DNA of 64,000 nt from Ascochyta rabiei (GCF_004011695.2 NC_082410.1:992001-1056000); one strand, 5' to 3'. Positions 11,562-23,008 are shown, numbered from the stretch's first letter. The notes: generated by a model from the sequence alone, not told the origin. Numbers and translations are program-made.

Positions 11562-12700
11562 GGCTGCGGGAACTTTGGAAAGCTGCTCGTGTGGAGAAGG
11601 GGGAAGTGGGCTAGCGCAGCTTCTTGACAGCTGGGGTGGATCGCGGCGCAGAGAGCTCCAATGGTGGAGGAGGAGACAGGGGATGCGTGAATTCAGCGAA
11701 GAAGTCAGGCAGTGAGAGGAGTGCGCTGTCGTGAGCGCGAAGGATGAGCAAAACGCCGCCTGTATGGGGGGCTCGAATGCATTGCGGAGCTACACATCTG
11801 TGCACCGCTAGCGCAGCTCCTCTCCCCCGGCGCGTCGTGTGAGTCGCCCGCATCAGGCAGGGTTCGACCGTCACGGAAACCTTTCCTTTCTCGACCTTGT
11901 GACAGCTCTGGCTCGAGAAGGCGTCCACCAAGTCGAGTCGTCACGAAAACACACACACACACACACACAAACAAAAAAAAACGCACCACGTCTCGTATTC
12001 GGCTGCTATATACAGCTGCTACCACGCACGCCTGCTCAAACACGCCTCCTGTTCTCTGGTTCAGCGATTCATGCTAGCAGCCTTGCGCGCCTTGGCCAAC
12101 ACCACCCAATCTCATCCAACATCCAGTGCTCCCGCAGAGGCTGCTGTTGACAGCTCGGAGATGGGAAGAGCACGCCATCCCAGCAACCGTTGTTGCCGTC
12201 TTGACGCCAGGAGTAGACATGACGTGCCATCTCTGCATCTGCTACATGCAACTCATGCCTTCAACTCACAGTTACCGAATCCTGGAGATAGGCTCAAGCT
12301 GCAGAGGCCGAGTCGAGAAGCGGCGCAAGTGTGATTGTCCGAGAACGAGAAGACTAGGATCACCAAAAGACGCTGTAGATGACAGGCCAACAACGTGAGA
12401 ATATCATCACAAACCGCAAGTGACAACGACAGTGAAGCCGTGCTAGCCACAGAAAATCGTCCACCAAAGTAAAACATACATTACTGCTAACTACTGCACC
12501 GGGTCTGCATCCAACATCGGCCAGCGGCCTTGTCAAAGCAACCCAAGAATCGAAAACGACATGCCACACTCAAACGGCTATCCGAACAGATCCTTCAAAT
12601 GAGTGTGAACACAGCCATTCAATCAACGGTCTGTGTGGGAGATCCTCCTAACAATACTATTCATACAAATTGTTTCCCTTCATCCTCCTCAGTCAAAGAA
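11562..12700. other. Intergenic region between ERG9 and the WSC gene
   Basis: About 1.1 kb holding the ERG9 promoter (left) and the 3' trailer of the WSC gene (right). A (CA)n microsatellite lies at 11948-11968, followed by an A run. Small open frames on both strands look unlike proteins. No RNA gene seen. Confidence 0.5.
11948..11968. repeat. (CA)n microsatellite
   Basis: About ten CA units followed by an A-rich tail, in non-coding sequence upstream of ERG9. Confidence 0.9.
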
Positions 12701-14362
12701 TTACCACAGGCCAAACCATCGGCGCTCGGCCCGTGCAATTGGGCCAGCTCTGTTACGCTCCCACGGTCTCTTCGTTGGGCGCGGCTTCCACGGCCTGGCG
12801 GTAGTAGCGGGACGGGGGCGAGGACGTCCATTGTTGCCTCCAGGTTGGCCCCCACGGATTGGCTGAGCACCGAAGTAGGGTACGTCCACACTATCACCTG
12901 CCTCGGTGGGTGGGCGGTTGGGGTAGAGCGGACCTAGCAAGGGCAGACGTGTTGCTGACGGGACAGCACCAGGGGTGGACGTCTGGTTGGGGTCGACGAT
13001 TGGCGTAGGCTCGCTGGTGGGCGTCGAGAGTGATACGTCAATAGGCTCAGGCAAGTCTACAGGCGTAGGCTCACTGGTGGGCGTCGAGAGTGATACATCA
13101 ATAGGCTCAGGCAAGTCTACAGGCGTAGGCTCGCCGATGGGTGTCGATGTCGGCGTGACGCCAACTGGCAGAGAAAGGAAATCGTTGTTGGCGTACACAC
13201 TTATCCTGTTGATGCCACCACAGCGCTGAGTGGCATCTCCACTGCAGGGCGTCTCACAACCCGTGGCCGAGCCATCCAAGGGAGTGGCGCTGTGCTGAAA
13301 GTCGTTGCCACAGCGACATTGGGTACCAGCCTCGAGACCAAAGTACCTGTAAGGACCGCCAGTGGTCGTGGTACAGAAACTCTGGCAGCTCTCGTGGGTC
13401 AAGTCAACGGTATTGGTCTGGGCGGGGCCGCTTAGAAGACCCAAATTGGTACCAGCCTCGGCGTCCTCGTAACAACCGGAGTAGTTGTTGGGAGTGAAGT
13501 CAATGATGAGGTTGGGGCTGGGGCTTGGAGTTAGGCCTTCGATATTGGCAACAACCACCGGAGTCGAGATGGTCGGAGGGACGACAGGGTTCGTGTCAAC
13601 CGGAGGTACGACAGGCGTCGTGTCAGCCGGAGTGGCATCAGGAGTGGTGTCAACAGGGGGAACGTCAGGCGTGGTGTCGACCGGAGGAACGTCAGGCGTG
13701 GTGTCGACCGGAGGGATGTCAGGAGTGGTGTCGACCGGAGGGACGTCAGGAGTGGTGTCGACCGGAGGGACGTCAGGAGTGGTGTCAACCGGAGGGACGT
13801 CAAATGTGGTGTCGACTGGGAGTACATCGGGAGTTGTGTCAACCGGAGGGACGTCAAATGTGGTGTCGACTGGGAGTACATCGGGAGTTGTGTCAACCGG
13901 AGGAACGTCAGGAGTGGTGTCAACCGGAGGGACGTCAGGAGTGGTGTCAACCGGAGGGACGTCAAATGTGGTGTCGACTGGGAGTACATCGGGAGTTGTG
14001 TCAACCGGAGGAACGTCAGGAGTTGTGTCAACAGGGGGGACGTCAGGAGTGGTGTCAACAGGGGGGACGTCAGGAGTGGTGTCAACCGGAGGAACGTCAG
14101 GAGTGGTGTCAACGGGGGGGATGTCGAGAGAAGTGTCAACGGGGGGGATGTCGAGAGAAGTGTCAATGGGGGGGATGTCGAGAGAAGTATCAATGGAGGG
14201 GATGTCGAGAGAAATGTCATCCAGAGGTAAGTTAGGCGCGATGTCATCCAGAGGTACGTTAGACGTGATGTCATCCAGAGGTACGTTAGGCGTGGTGTCG
14301 ACTGGTGTTACATCGGGCGTTGTGTCGACCGGAAGAACGTCGGGAGTGGTGTCGACTGGAGT
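12701..14362 (-). CDS. WSC-domain protein with Pro/Thr/Asp repeat; 5' end unresolved
   Basis: The minus-strand frame is open from 14362 to the stop at 12701 (553 codons) but contains no ATG. Its first codon follows TAG, which could be a splice acceptor (AAATAG then ACT CCA GTC). From the N-terminus it holds: a tandem 9-residue repeat, consensus TPDVPPVDT, about 28 copies with diverged copies first; one WSC domain (YSGCYED, CQSFC, YFGLEAGTQCRCG, CSGDATQRCGG) with the usual cysteines; two copies of a 20-residue Pro-rich repeat; and a basic Arg/Pro-rich C-terminus. WSC domains bind carbohydrate and occur in wall sensors and secreted proteins. No signal peptide or membrane helix can be seen, so the first exon is missing from this model or the gene has lost its start. 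An adjacent TATA motif suggests transcription does start upstream. Confidence 0.72.
   Translation of the reverse strand, partial: TPVDTTPDVLPVDTTPDVTPVDTTPNVPLDDITSNVPLDDIAPNLPLDDISLDIPSIDTSLDIPPIDTSLDIPPVDTSLDIPPVDTTPDVPPVDTTPDVPPVDTTPDVPPVDTTPDVPPVDTTPDVLPVDTTFDVPPVDTTPDVPPVDTTPDVPPVDTTPDVLPVDTTFDVPPVDTTPDVLPVDTTFDVPPVDTTPDVPPVDTTPDVPPVDTTPDIPPVDTTPDVPPVDTTPDVPPVDTTPDATPADTTPVVPPVDTNPVVPPTISTPVVVANIEGLTPSPSPNLIIDFTPNNYSGCYEDAEAGTNLGLLSGPAQTNTVDLTHESCQSFCTTTTGGPYRYFGLEAGTQCRCGNDFQHSATPLDGSATGCETPCSGDATQRCGGINRISVYANNDFLSLPVGVTPTSTPIGEPTPVDLPEPIDVSLSTPTSEPTPVDLPEPIDVSLSTPTSEPTPIVDPNQTSTPGAVPSATRLPLLGPLYPNRPPTEAGDSVDVPYFGAQPIRGGQPGGNNGRPRPRPATTARPWKPRPTKRPWERNRAGPIARAERRWFGLW
13029..13140 (-). 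repeat. Two-copy 60-nt direct repeat in the WSC gene
   Basis: Two almost identical 60-nt units in tandem encode two copies of a 20-residue segment (E-P-T-P-V-D-L-P-E-P and onwards) between the WSC domain and the C-terminus. The near-perfect match points to a recent duplication. Confidence 0.85.
13570..14362 (-). repeat. 27-nt coding minisatellite (TPDVPPVDT repeats)
   Basis: Around 28 tandem 27-nt units, all a multiple of three long, so the WSC frame stays open throughout. Units next to the WSC domain are the most uniform. Some longer blocks are duplicated as units of two or three repeats. The promoter-proximal units diverge (SLDIPPIDT, PNVPLDDI). Because the unit lacks stop codons in several frames, it also opens long meaningless frames on the plus strand. 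Confidence 0.92.
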
Positions 14363-15170
14363 CTATTTGCTAATCAGCAAGCAGCTCAAAGGCAGTATTC
14401 ACTATGCTCTGTGCTCAAACGCTCTATATGCTCGCATTTTCGCTGCTGGTTAGTACGCTGTGGTTAGTCGGTCAAGGAAAGCTGTTGGTTAGTAGAACTG
14501 CTAATTAGTACTGAGAGCTGCGGAATTGCAATTAAACATGTTAGCTAGTGGAGCTGGCTGTTCGAATACCGGACCCTCCAAGCAACAGCAGAAAACGCAG
14601 AGACAACGACCGACGCTCCCCTCTCAACGAACGAGGAAAGCGGCTGTGTGATGATCGAGGGGCAGGGCCTGGCTAGAAAGCTTTTATACGCCCTTGACTT
14701 TGCCATTACCGCATCGACAGTAATTAGAAATGGTATGCATTCCTTCTTTTCTGGTCACGTTGGTGGATCCCAGGGAGTGGCCAAACGCCACACAAAGCCT
14801 GGAATGCATGCATCTCTTCTGTCTGGCAATCACAGACCATGTGCCTTGCGTTTTGTCCTCTACCAAAGGAATCGAATCAACGCGTCGTTGACAAGTCTTG
14901 CGACATTTCCCGGGTACCCGTCATGTCCCAATGTCCGTGGTCGTTAAATCGAACCGTATCACGTTGCACGAAACATCAGTTTACCCACCCACTTTATTCA
15001 TTCACGATTGCGTTCCGGACTAGTACGTAAGGGTATGGGAAATCTAGTTTCCGTGCTTGCTTTCCGTTCTTACCAGGCTTGCACCGCGAACTGGCCACTT
15101 TGGACAAGATGCTGAAGCAATAATACTGCGTTTTTCTGGCGCATCAAGAGGCAGAAGACGCCTCAGAGAA
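14363..15170. other. Region between the WSC frame and the GH3 3' end
   Basis: About 800 bases. It must contain the missing first exon and promoter of the WSC gene if that gene is functional, but only short minus-strand ATG frames are found (near 14409 and 14536), and neither encodes a signal peptide. The rest is the 3' trailer of the beta-glucosidase. Confidence 0.5.
14682..14688 (-). promoter_or_regulatory. TATA-like motif upstream of the WSC gene
   Basis: TATAAAA on the minus strand, about 320 bases upstream of the first open codon of the WSC frame. The distance fits a short 5' exon plus intron between them. Assigned by motif and position only. Confidence 0.4.
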
Positions 15171-18100
15171 TCAAACTGGGCCTGCTTGTTCTTCAGCGCA
15201 GCTCGTACTCGCCGTGCTACACCTCAGATGCAGGTTGTTTGAGCTATCTCCCAGCCAAATTCCGTAGTCACCGCTGACAGCTGGTATCAGCCAATTCTGG
15301 AATACTGTATCCCACACACTCAAGTCCTTTCTGGTTACTCTTAGACGGAGTGTTTGGCTTGCGCCCGGTTGCAGTGTGCTTGTCTTTTCGAAGTCGCGCA
15401 GTTGGATTATTGGTGTATCGATCGTAAGATCCTGTGGGAACTGTATGTATAGCTGCGCGACTGCTTTGCCCGCTCTAGCACCGGTGTTTGTGACAGAGAC
15501 TGATATCTCGTACGCAACATCAAAGAGTGCAGGATTGCCTCCCTAGATGTTAAGTGGCCAGGTCAGCAATCGTCACATGTGCGCTTTGTGCATGGACACT
15601 CTTACCTGTGCGCCACCCGCTGCAGGTCCTGGACGCTGCACGTTGGAATACCCTACAGGGTATGGGTATTTGGTAGAGGAATTGGCAGCTTTCGCAGCAT
15701 CGTCCGCATCCTTCTTCTCGAGCCACGAGTAAAGATACCGCCATATGCGATTGAAGTTTTCCGGCCAATAAGCTTCCGACGCAGGTGGAATGGTAGTCGA
15801 GTACGTAGGGGTTGCGCCCTTTGCTGGGCGGTTCGGTGGCACAGATGTCAACGGTGTAACGACCTTAATAGAGGCATCCGAGAAGGAAAATGAGGTGTAA
15901 CTCAACCCATGACCAAAAGCATATCGTGGCGCGATGTTTGCTTGGTGGAAGTGTCTGTAATCGACGTACAACCCTTCTGTGAAAGTGTCTTGCGGCTGAC
16001 CAAGCTGGTAACCGACTAGACTGACAGAGCTGGGGTAGTCCTTCTCAGACTTTGGCAGTGTGTAGGGAAGATGACCTGATGGTGAGACATCGCCAAAGAG
16101 AACATCCATCAAAGAATTCCCTGCTTCTTGACCTGGAAGATGAGCAAAAAGCACAGCCTTGACTGATGGCAAATCATGCCAGGTCTCCATGACAATAGGT
16201 CCGACTGTGTGTACGACCACAACAACATTCGAGTATTTGGCGGCCACGTCTTGGATTAGCTTGTTGCCATTGTGCCATAAGTCAAGGTTAGATGAAGTGC
16301 GGTCTCCCGGATTGCCCTCTACCGTGATGTAGTTCTCCCCGGAATCAGCGCTCACGAAGACAATGGCGGTGTCATTCGGAGCTGGATTAGAATTGGAAGG
16401 GAATGAGTCCGTGTCGAAGAATTGGTAGTTTGACCCTCGGGCCTTGAAGCCATCAATGGGTGAATCCATGTACGGATAACGGGCTGAACCGCTCCCCCAG
16501 CCCTAGAAGTCGTTAGTTTTGTATTTGGTGGATGGTTCTAGCCCATTTCGAGTGCTCGAATGGAAGCTCTTACCATGCCCAGTGTGCCCTTATTGCATCC
16601 CTGATCAGCGCATGAATTGATACCGTCAGGATTCTTCTCGGCATCCGTACCGAATATCTTCAGATTAGCTTTTTCTGGCAGTGGCAGAATATTGCCTTGA
16701 TTCTTGAGCAGCGTGATAGCATCTCTAGCGACTTCTCTTGCAATTTCTGCGTGATCACCTTGGACGTCGACAAACTCGTTGACGACTCCTCTCGGAGAAA
16801 GCAATGCTCCAGGATACAGTGGTCCCTCAGCGTCTTGAGTGTTGGTGTCAAAGTTGGGACGTGGGTAGTTCTGGTCCTGGCCCATTTGGAAGTACGCTGC
16901 CAGTATGCGAGTGACGGCATCATTCAGGCGATCCACAGGTACGGAGCCATTCAGTACAGCGCGACTGTAATCATACATCCAGTATGAGTTGCCCAAAAGT
17001 GGTATCTCGTTCCTATCGCCTGGCATCGACATGTCGAGCCCAGCCAGTGCTGATGCGACGCCGGAGATTTGGGCGAGCCAGTCCGACATGACGAAGCCTT
17101 GAAAGCCAAGTTCATCCTTGAGGAGGCCGTTCATCAGATAGCTGTTCTGCGCAGAAGCGGATCCATTGACCTGCGGTTGTTAGATTATATAGTCCATGGA
17201 CACGCCATTTGACCCACAGCATTATACGCGATCATAACAGATCCAACTCCGGCTCGAACTCCCTCAGCAAATGGCCACAGGTACAGCTCGTGCATAGTCC
17301 TATCGTCCAGATTGGACGAGATGCCTGGCTTGACGAGACTGTACATCCTGTACGTCTCTTGCTCGTTGGCGACCAAGTGTTTCATCGTTGCAATTACGCC
17401 AACGCTCTGCACTCCTTCGACCGTCAGAGCTCCACCGAAAGCCTGCAGAACGGGATCTGACCCGAAGCCCTCCCAGTCTGTCAACCACTGTCAGTATCTG
17501 ATTCAAGCTATGAGTATAATGTAGGTGGCGTACTTCTGCCTCCGCGAGGTTTCCGTCCCAGAGCACCGACACTGGGGCCTAGGTGTATATTGACGCCTTT
17601 CCCTCGAAACTCTTCTCCAATTGCAACGCCACGGCGACGCATAAGATCTTTGTCCCATGTCGCACCTACGGTGATCTGTTATCAAAACACGGATTAGTAG
17701 TGTAGCTGTGGTTAATTCGATTGAATTGTTTGCTCACCCCGGGTGGAAAAGCAGTGTTGTGGTCGCTGTTTCTGCAGGCAAAATTAAGCCCCAATGTACA
17801 ACATGCCCAAAAAGACGATATTTACCGAACACCAAGCGGACCATCCTGGAGACAGAGCTGGGGTATTCCAACTCGCAGAGCACTGCCTGTATTGCCAACG
17901 CATCGACCCATGAAAATTCCAGTACCAGAAGTGATATTGGTCTTCTCAGCGAGTGTCATGTTCGCCACAAGCAACGCAGCCTTGCGGTAGCTTTCGCCCC
18001 ATGCCGATAGCCATCCTCCGTGGGGTGCTGTACTGGATTCAGGATCGATCGAGTGTGAACAGAGTCTTTGTTTGACTCACTAGGATAGTATGGAGGGGCG

Positions 18101-18186
18101 GAGAATCCAGATGGCACTGGATCACGCGGGTCGAGAGCTGCACCCGCAACGAAGGACGAGAAGCAGATCAAGAAGAGGGAGTGCAT
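15171..18186 (-). CDS. Secreted beta-glucosidase, glycoside hydrolase family 3
   Basis: Eight exons (minus): 18186-18081, 18027-17826, 17771-17738, 17675-17534, 17477-17219 (ending at 17218), 17170-16574, 16502-15606 and 15542-15171, giving 869 residues. The start at 18186 yields a clean signal peptide ([17 protein letters not shown]). An in-frame ATG at 18243 would add 19 residues before it. The N-terminal GH3 domain has [49 protein letters not shown] and the nucleophile motif GFVMSDW (Asp278). The C-terminal domain has [28 protein letters not shown] (across intron 6) and [15 protein letters not shown] fibronectin-III-like end follows. It hydrolyses cellobiose and other beta-glucosides outside the cell. 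It is divergent from the acid phosphatase, about 940 bases away. Confidence 0.95.
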
Positions 18187-19124
18187 GCTAACAGAAAGAA
18201 TGGAAAATAAGCAGCCCAACCAGGCTCGCATGCGATCTGCCATTGAAAGGGAGGAGAGCAACTATATCTAGATCCTGGCCCCTGAACACGACAGACTACG
18301 AGCCCTATGAAGCCAGTATCCCGTTATTGAATTTTGCCTGGACCAGAATTGGCATTAGTCGGGTCACCCGTACCCCAGATTACGATGAGCAGCAAGGCAA
18401 CGCGAGAAATGCTTTCGGCAGTGTGGCCGAGAATTAGGGTGCAGTATCCCAACTGAGCAGGTGCAAAGGCCTTACACATCACGCGACACTTGTCGTTGAC
18501 CAACACGGAGGGCGGGTTTCATATGCTTGTCGTACCTCGCTTGTGTCTACGGGGACATGCATTAGACATCTGATCGTGAGGGCGCCCTGGCAATAGTTGA
18601 CTTGCAGGTGCCAATCGTCGCGCAGCTCGGAGCGGAAAGACCGAGGCATCGGGTTGTAAACCGGCTAACGGGACGCTTGAGTTTGTGCGTTCTCGCCATG
18701 ACGGTCTCGGTCGTTTTCTGAAAGTAGAAGCGGAGTGCGGGAGGTGGGAAGATGATCTTGATCACAAAGACGCCGACCAAGCGGGCACCCTGGCTACACT
18801 AGCGCTTCCCCTGTTCAACGACCAGCGTGGAGGTCTGCCACGCTTGGCTCTGAAGAGCAGAAATTCGCCGTAAGACGAGAATCCCATCGATTCTACAGAA
18901 GAAACCAATGCGAGGTCGTTGCCTCGGACGAAGGAACTACAATCTGTGAGAAGTGGGTCCCCTCTGCGCTCACGAGCCAATCGTAGACACAGGACTCAAC
19001 CCGTGCCTCTCTTCCTTTCATCGCAATCGTCATCCTCATCTTCCCTCTGTTCAACATCACGGCAACTTGCTCTGTTCGTGATGGCTCCGGGGCCAAATGC
19101 TTGCGATTTCCGTCTTTCTAAGAC
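18187..19124. promoter_or_regulatory. Shared divergent promoter region, GH3 / acid phosphatase
   Basis: About 940 bases separate the starts of two secreted enzymes pointing away from each other. No further gene is recognised. Binding sites cannot be assigned with confidence by eye. Confidence 0.5.
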
Positions 19125-20675
19125 ATGCGTCATGCACGTACTATGCTTTTCTACACGTTCTGTCTAACTTTCGTCGCCTTCTCGCTCTTTTACGCACTGG
19201 ACTTGAACATGCCATCTGCAAAGAGTATCGTCCCTCTTCTATGGATTCCTATAGCTGCATCACGAAATGCTAGCGTAGATTTGAGTTGGCACGCACCGAA
19301 AAGGAGCTGGATCAATGACCTTGGACAAGTCTTGAATGGAACCGGTACGAATGGCTTTGCGTTCAATGGATCGCAGTTGCCCGCAGGCGTTCCCTATGGA
19401 ACATACAATTGGTGCAATATGCCACATGTGAGGCGCGAAGAGTATCCAAAAGCCAATGAAGAGTTTGAACTGCAGTACGTGGAGGTGTAAGTGTATCCTT
19501 CTGTTGCTGCATGCCTTCCAGCTCATGAGGACAGCATCCATCGCCACCACAAGAGAACTCCGTATGCATCCAACACATTTCCCAAGGAGTCATACGGATG
19601 GAGCTGTGACGATCAGGGTCTGTTCTACTATGGAAAGCCTCTCAATCCCGCAGGCAACGAGTCGAGCTCTACGTACTGGAGCGTGTACACGAGCGAGACC
19701 AACCCGTTCGCACAAACCGGCTTCAACGGAAGCTGCCAGTTTCCACAAATCACCAGAGAAGGATTAGACGACTCGTGGCAGCACGGCAAGGACCTTTTCG
19801 GTGTCTACCACGACCTGCTCGGCTTCCTTCCCGACGACCTCGGCGACAAAGTTACCTACCGCGTGACGAACAACCAGATCACCTCTCAGGTCGCCGGCAT
19901 GCTCATCAACGGCATGTACGCTCCAAAAGGCGACGAACCGCTCCATATCCAACCTGCAGGAGTTGATTCCCTCGAGCCCCAATACTCCTGCCCAGCCGCG
20001 TCGGCCCTCTCGAGTTCCTACGGCGTCGGCAGCAAAGCATCGAACTGGACTGCGCACCTGACCGCCGCCAGACCGCTCTTCGACACTCTCGACTCCATAT
20101 CCGGCATCGCCAGCGACTCTCCCGACTGGCACAAGTCCTTCGACCACTACTACGACAACCTGTCTGCGCGACAATGCCACGCCAAGCCCCTGCCCTGCAA
20201 CACCAACGACACGAGCGCATGCGTCACCCGGGAACAGGCTGATGCCGTCTACCGTCTTGGCCAGTACGAGTATTCCTTCATCTACCGCGACTCGCCTCAG
20301 TCCCTGCAAGCGTCCCTCGGCTCCTACGGCGTGTGGCTCGCCGAGCTGGCACAGAACATCCGCGACGTGCAGGCTGGCAAGCGCGAGGTCATCTACCGCC
20401 ACAACGTCGCCCATGACGGCTCGGTCTCGAGACTGCTGAGCATCCTGCAGGTGGAGCAGATGGTGTGGGTTGGCATGGGTGCCGAGGTTGTATTCGAGAC
20501 GTATGCGAAGGGGGAGAAGAGTTACCTACGGATCTTGTGGGGGGGTCGGGTGCTGAGGAGCTCGAGCCCGTCGTTGGGGAGCGTCGATATGTTGGATCTG
20601 GATGTGTTCCTGGCGTACGTTGATGGGCTGGTGGGGGAGAAGGCGCAGAAGGTTGTCCAGTTCTGCTCGTCTTGA
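19125..20675 (+). CDS. Histidine acid phosphatase, secreted or membrane-anchored
   Basis: Two exons, 19125-19486 and 19535-20675, give 500 residues. The junction completes YVEVIHRHHKRTP, the RHxxRxP signature of the histidine acid phosphatase superfamily; His125 should be the phosphate acceptor. The partner HD motif is VAHDGS (His414, Asp415). An N-terminal hydrophobic segment (MLFYTFCLTFVAFSLFYAL, residues 7-25) is a signal peptide or signal anchor. Several N-x-S/T sites and paired cysteines fit an extracellular enzyme. Family members release phosphate from phosphomonoesters, some from phytate; the substrate is not evident here. The start is the first ATG; Met7 is an alternative that trims the basic leader. 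Confidence 0.92.
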
Positions 20676-21072
20676 TGCTTGGGATCGCGCTGGATGCGGG
20701 TGTTGTCGAGACGAATCAGTTGGCCAGCATGCAAAGCAGTCAACGTCTGTTTCCATCTCGATGCTCCACGCACAGGGACGAGGTGAATGGTGGGTGTTAT
20801 GTAGATGAATCATGCATGTGTCTGTCAAACAAACGAGCTGCTGTTAGAAACTCGAGTCCTACCTGCTATTCGCACCCTGCTTTCACTTACCTCCAGCCTT
20901 CGATCGGCCCAGCCGTAGCCATATCCTATCCGATATCGTCTTTCACAAGACAAAACGGACTTCACCTCGCCCAGTCCAAAAAAAGCCAGCGGCTCCCGGC
21001 TCGCGCCACGTGCAATGCCTACCGTTACAACACCGCCACCCTCCTCCATGCCCTCCACATCCACCGCCCACA
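20676..21072. other. Intergenic region, phosphatase 3' end to GPCR promoter
   Basis: About 400 bases between tandem plus-strand genes. Pyrimidine-rich, C-rich sequence precedes the GPCR start. No gene or RNA recognised. Confidence 0.5.
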
Positions 21073-22717
21073 ATGACGCCCCTCTCCGCTCCACAACTGC
21101 ACTTGATCTCCACCATCACACGCCTCGCCTCCGTCCTCTCGATACTAGGTTCCTTGTTCATAATCCTGACCTTCGCATCAACGCCCACCTTCCGCAAACC
21201 CGTCACGCGCCTCATCTTCTACGCAACCTGGGGCAACCTCATCACCAACGGCGCAACACTGCTCTCCACATCCGCAATCCCACACGGTGATGGGACAGCG
21301 GCGAGCGGACTGTGCACAGCCCAGGCAGCGCTGATGCAGTGGTTCATGCTCGCGGATCCTTGTTGGGTGCGTCTTACCATCTCTCCTACCAGTTTAAAAA
21401 AAAACCATCAACAAAATTGGTCCCACCGTGGGGTGAGGGTGTGCGTAGTTTTTGATGTCTGACAAGAGATAGGTCTTCTGCATGGCGCTGAATGTGTGGA
21501 TGGTCTTCAGCCGCGGCTGCGACGGGCGAGACCTTCGCCGGCTGGAGAAGTGGTATGCGGGTTTCGCATACGGGGTTCCTGGGATTGCAGCGGTGGGATA
21601 CTTGGTCCATGACGCTGTGAGCGAGCGGCGGATACTGGGGCCCGCGATTGTAGGTTACACCTGCGTCCTTGCTGTGAGAGGAGAGAGATTCTTTGTCTTT
21701 TTTGAAGGCTTGGCTGACTTGCAAGCTCTGGTGCTGGGTGAGTGGCGAGTTTGAGTGGATGCGCATCGTCTTCTACTACGCGCCGGTGTGGTATGGATAT
21801 CCCTTCTCTGCGGGTGAGATGTGTGTGCTGACTACGGCAGGGTGCTGGCGGGGGCGACGATGAGTATTTACGTCTGTGTAGGCGTGAATATGTACAGACA
21901 GCAGGTTGAACTGAAAGCGTTCATGGAAAGGTCGCGGCATGGTGCTGCGAATGGGGATCCCTTCTCCCCCTCCACGGACGGCATTGTGGTCACGACCGAG
22001 ATCGAGCACGAGTCCAATCTCAAGTCGCGGTCTGCGACACCAGGAACAGAGATGAGGTCGCTGACTCCCTCCTCGAGCTCCGGAAAACAGACAGTCACTG
22101 ACGCACCGAGCAACGCTCGATCGTCGACACCAAGCTCGCCCGCCAAGTCGGCATCAGCAGGCCGTTACAACCTCCTCGTCCCACTGAACCCCAACAGTCC
22201 GCTCCGCCACGCAAGCCCACTCCTGATCAGCTACCGCGCAACCGCGTACGCCGCGCCCCTGGCATCCGGCGACTTCGCCACGCTCCCGTCACCACGCGTG
22301 CCGATATTCCGCCCATTCGAGCACGCCTTGTACCAGCAGCAGCGCAAAGAAAACGCAGCGGCGCACCGCTATTTCCTCGTCGCGGTGCTGCTGTTCGCGG
22401 CGCTGCTCGTCGTCTGGGTGCCGTCGAGCATCAACAGACTGTACCAGATGGCGCACGCGCAGCAGCCCAGCTTCGGGCTCAACTTGGTTGCCGCGCTGGT
22501 GCTGCCGCTGCAGGGGCTGGGGAATGCGGTCGTGTATGCGTCGACGACTTGGGTCGAGTGTAAGCGAGCGTATGCGTCGCTTGGGGCGTGGTTCTCGGGT
22601 GGGGCACGGAGGAGGGAGGGAGAGGGAAGTGTGGGGCGTGATGAGGCGGTTGTGTACAACGGCTGTGTGGAGATGAAGGGGTCTTTCAAGGACCGGTCGT
22701 TTCTGCAGACTGTGTGA
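21073..22717 (+). CDS. Seven-helix G-protein-coupled receptor, cAMP-receptor-like
   Basis: Exons 21073-21366, 21473-21649, 21726-21790 and 21841-22717 give 470 residues. Hydrophobic helices are spread as TM1 (ITRLASVLSILGSLFIILTF), TM2 (RLIFYATWGNLITNG), TM3 (ALMQWFMLADPCWVFCMALN, across intron 1), TM4 (GVPGIAAVGYLV), TM5 (FYYAPVWVLAGATMSIYVCV, across intron 3), then a long Ser/Thr/Pro-rich third cytoplasmic loop, and TM6-TM7 (LVAVLLFAALLVVWVPSSINRLY, LVAALVLPLQGLGNAVVYA). This layout and the conserved Cys/Trp pattern match the cAMP-receptor-like class of fungal GPCRs (GprH/CRL type) rather than pheromone receptors. Ligand unknown. The start ATG is in good context, immediately before helix 1. 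Donor GTAGGT of intron 2 is slightly unusual. Confidence 0.85.
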
Positions 22718-23008
22718 GAAGGGAGGGACATGGATGACCGGCAGCCTCGTCTTAGGACGGGACTCAAGACCCTTGCTGCCCTGAACGCAGAGGCGTGTTT
22801 CCGTGTTTCTCGACGCTTCGCATGGAATACCGCACTCGCACGACCCGTACTTGCGCGTCCGCTTTGCTGCAGACTCCAGCGCTTTGCTGACTGTCTTTTG
22901 TCTTTTTCTTGTCCTTTTGTGCTCTTCTTCTTTTGGTGTTGCACGACGCTCCCTATCGACGAAAGGAATTTGATCTTGGCACGGTGTCTGGATACTCGTG
23001 TTACTCGT

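Noticed and set aside
13570..14362. Regular repeat array resembling CRISPR
   Set aside because: Units are contiguous, without unique spacers, and coding; the organism is a fungus.
13485..14453. Long plus-strand frames (322 and 236 codons) across the WSC repeat
   Set aside because: They are created by the 27-nt repeat lacking stops in several frames (Gly-Val-Val-Ser-Thr and Glu-Trp-Cys-Gln repeats). The minus frame carries the WSC domain.
14550..14575. GTTCGAAT-like sequence that could be a tRNA B box
   Set aside because: No A box, acceptor stem or anticodon arm can be folded around it.
19764..20414. 216-codon minus-strand frame opposite the acid phosphatase
   Set aside because: Antisense shadow; the plus frame carries RHxxRTP and HD motifs.
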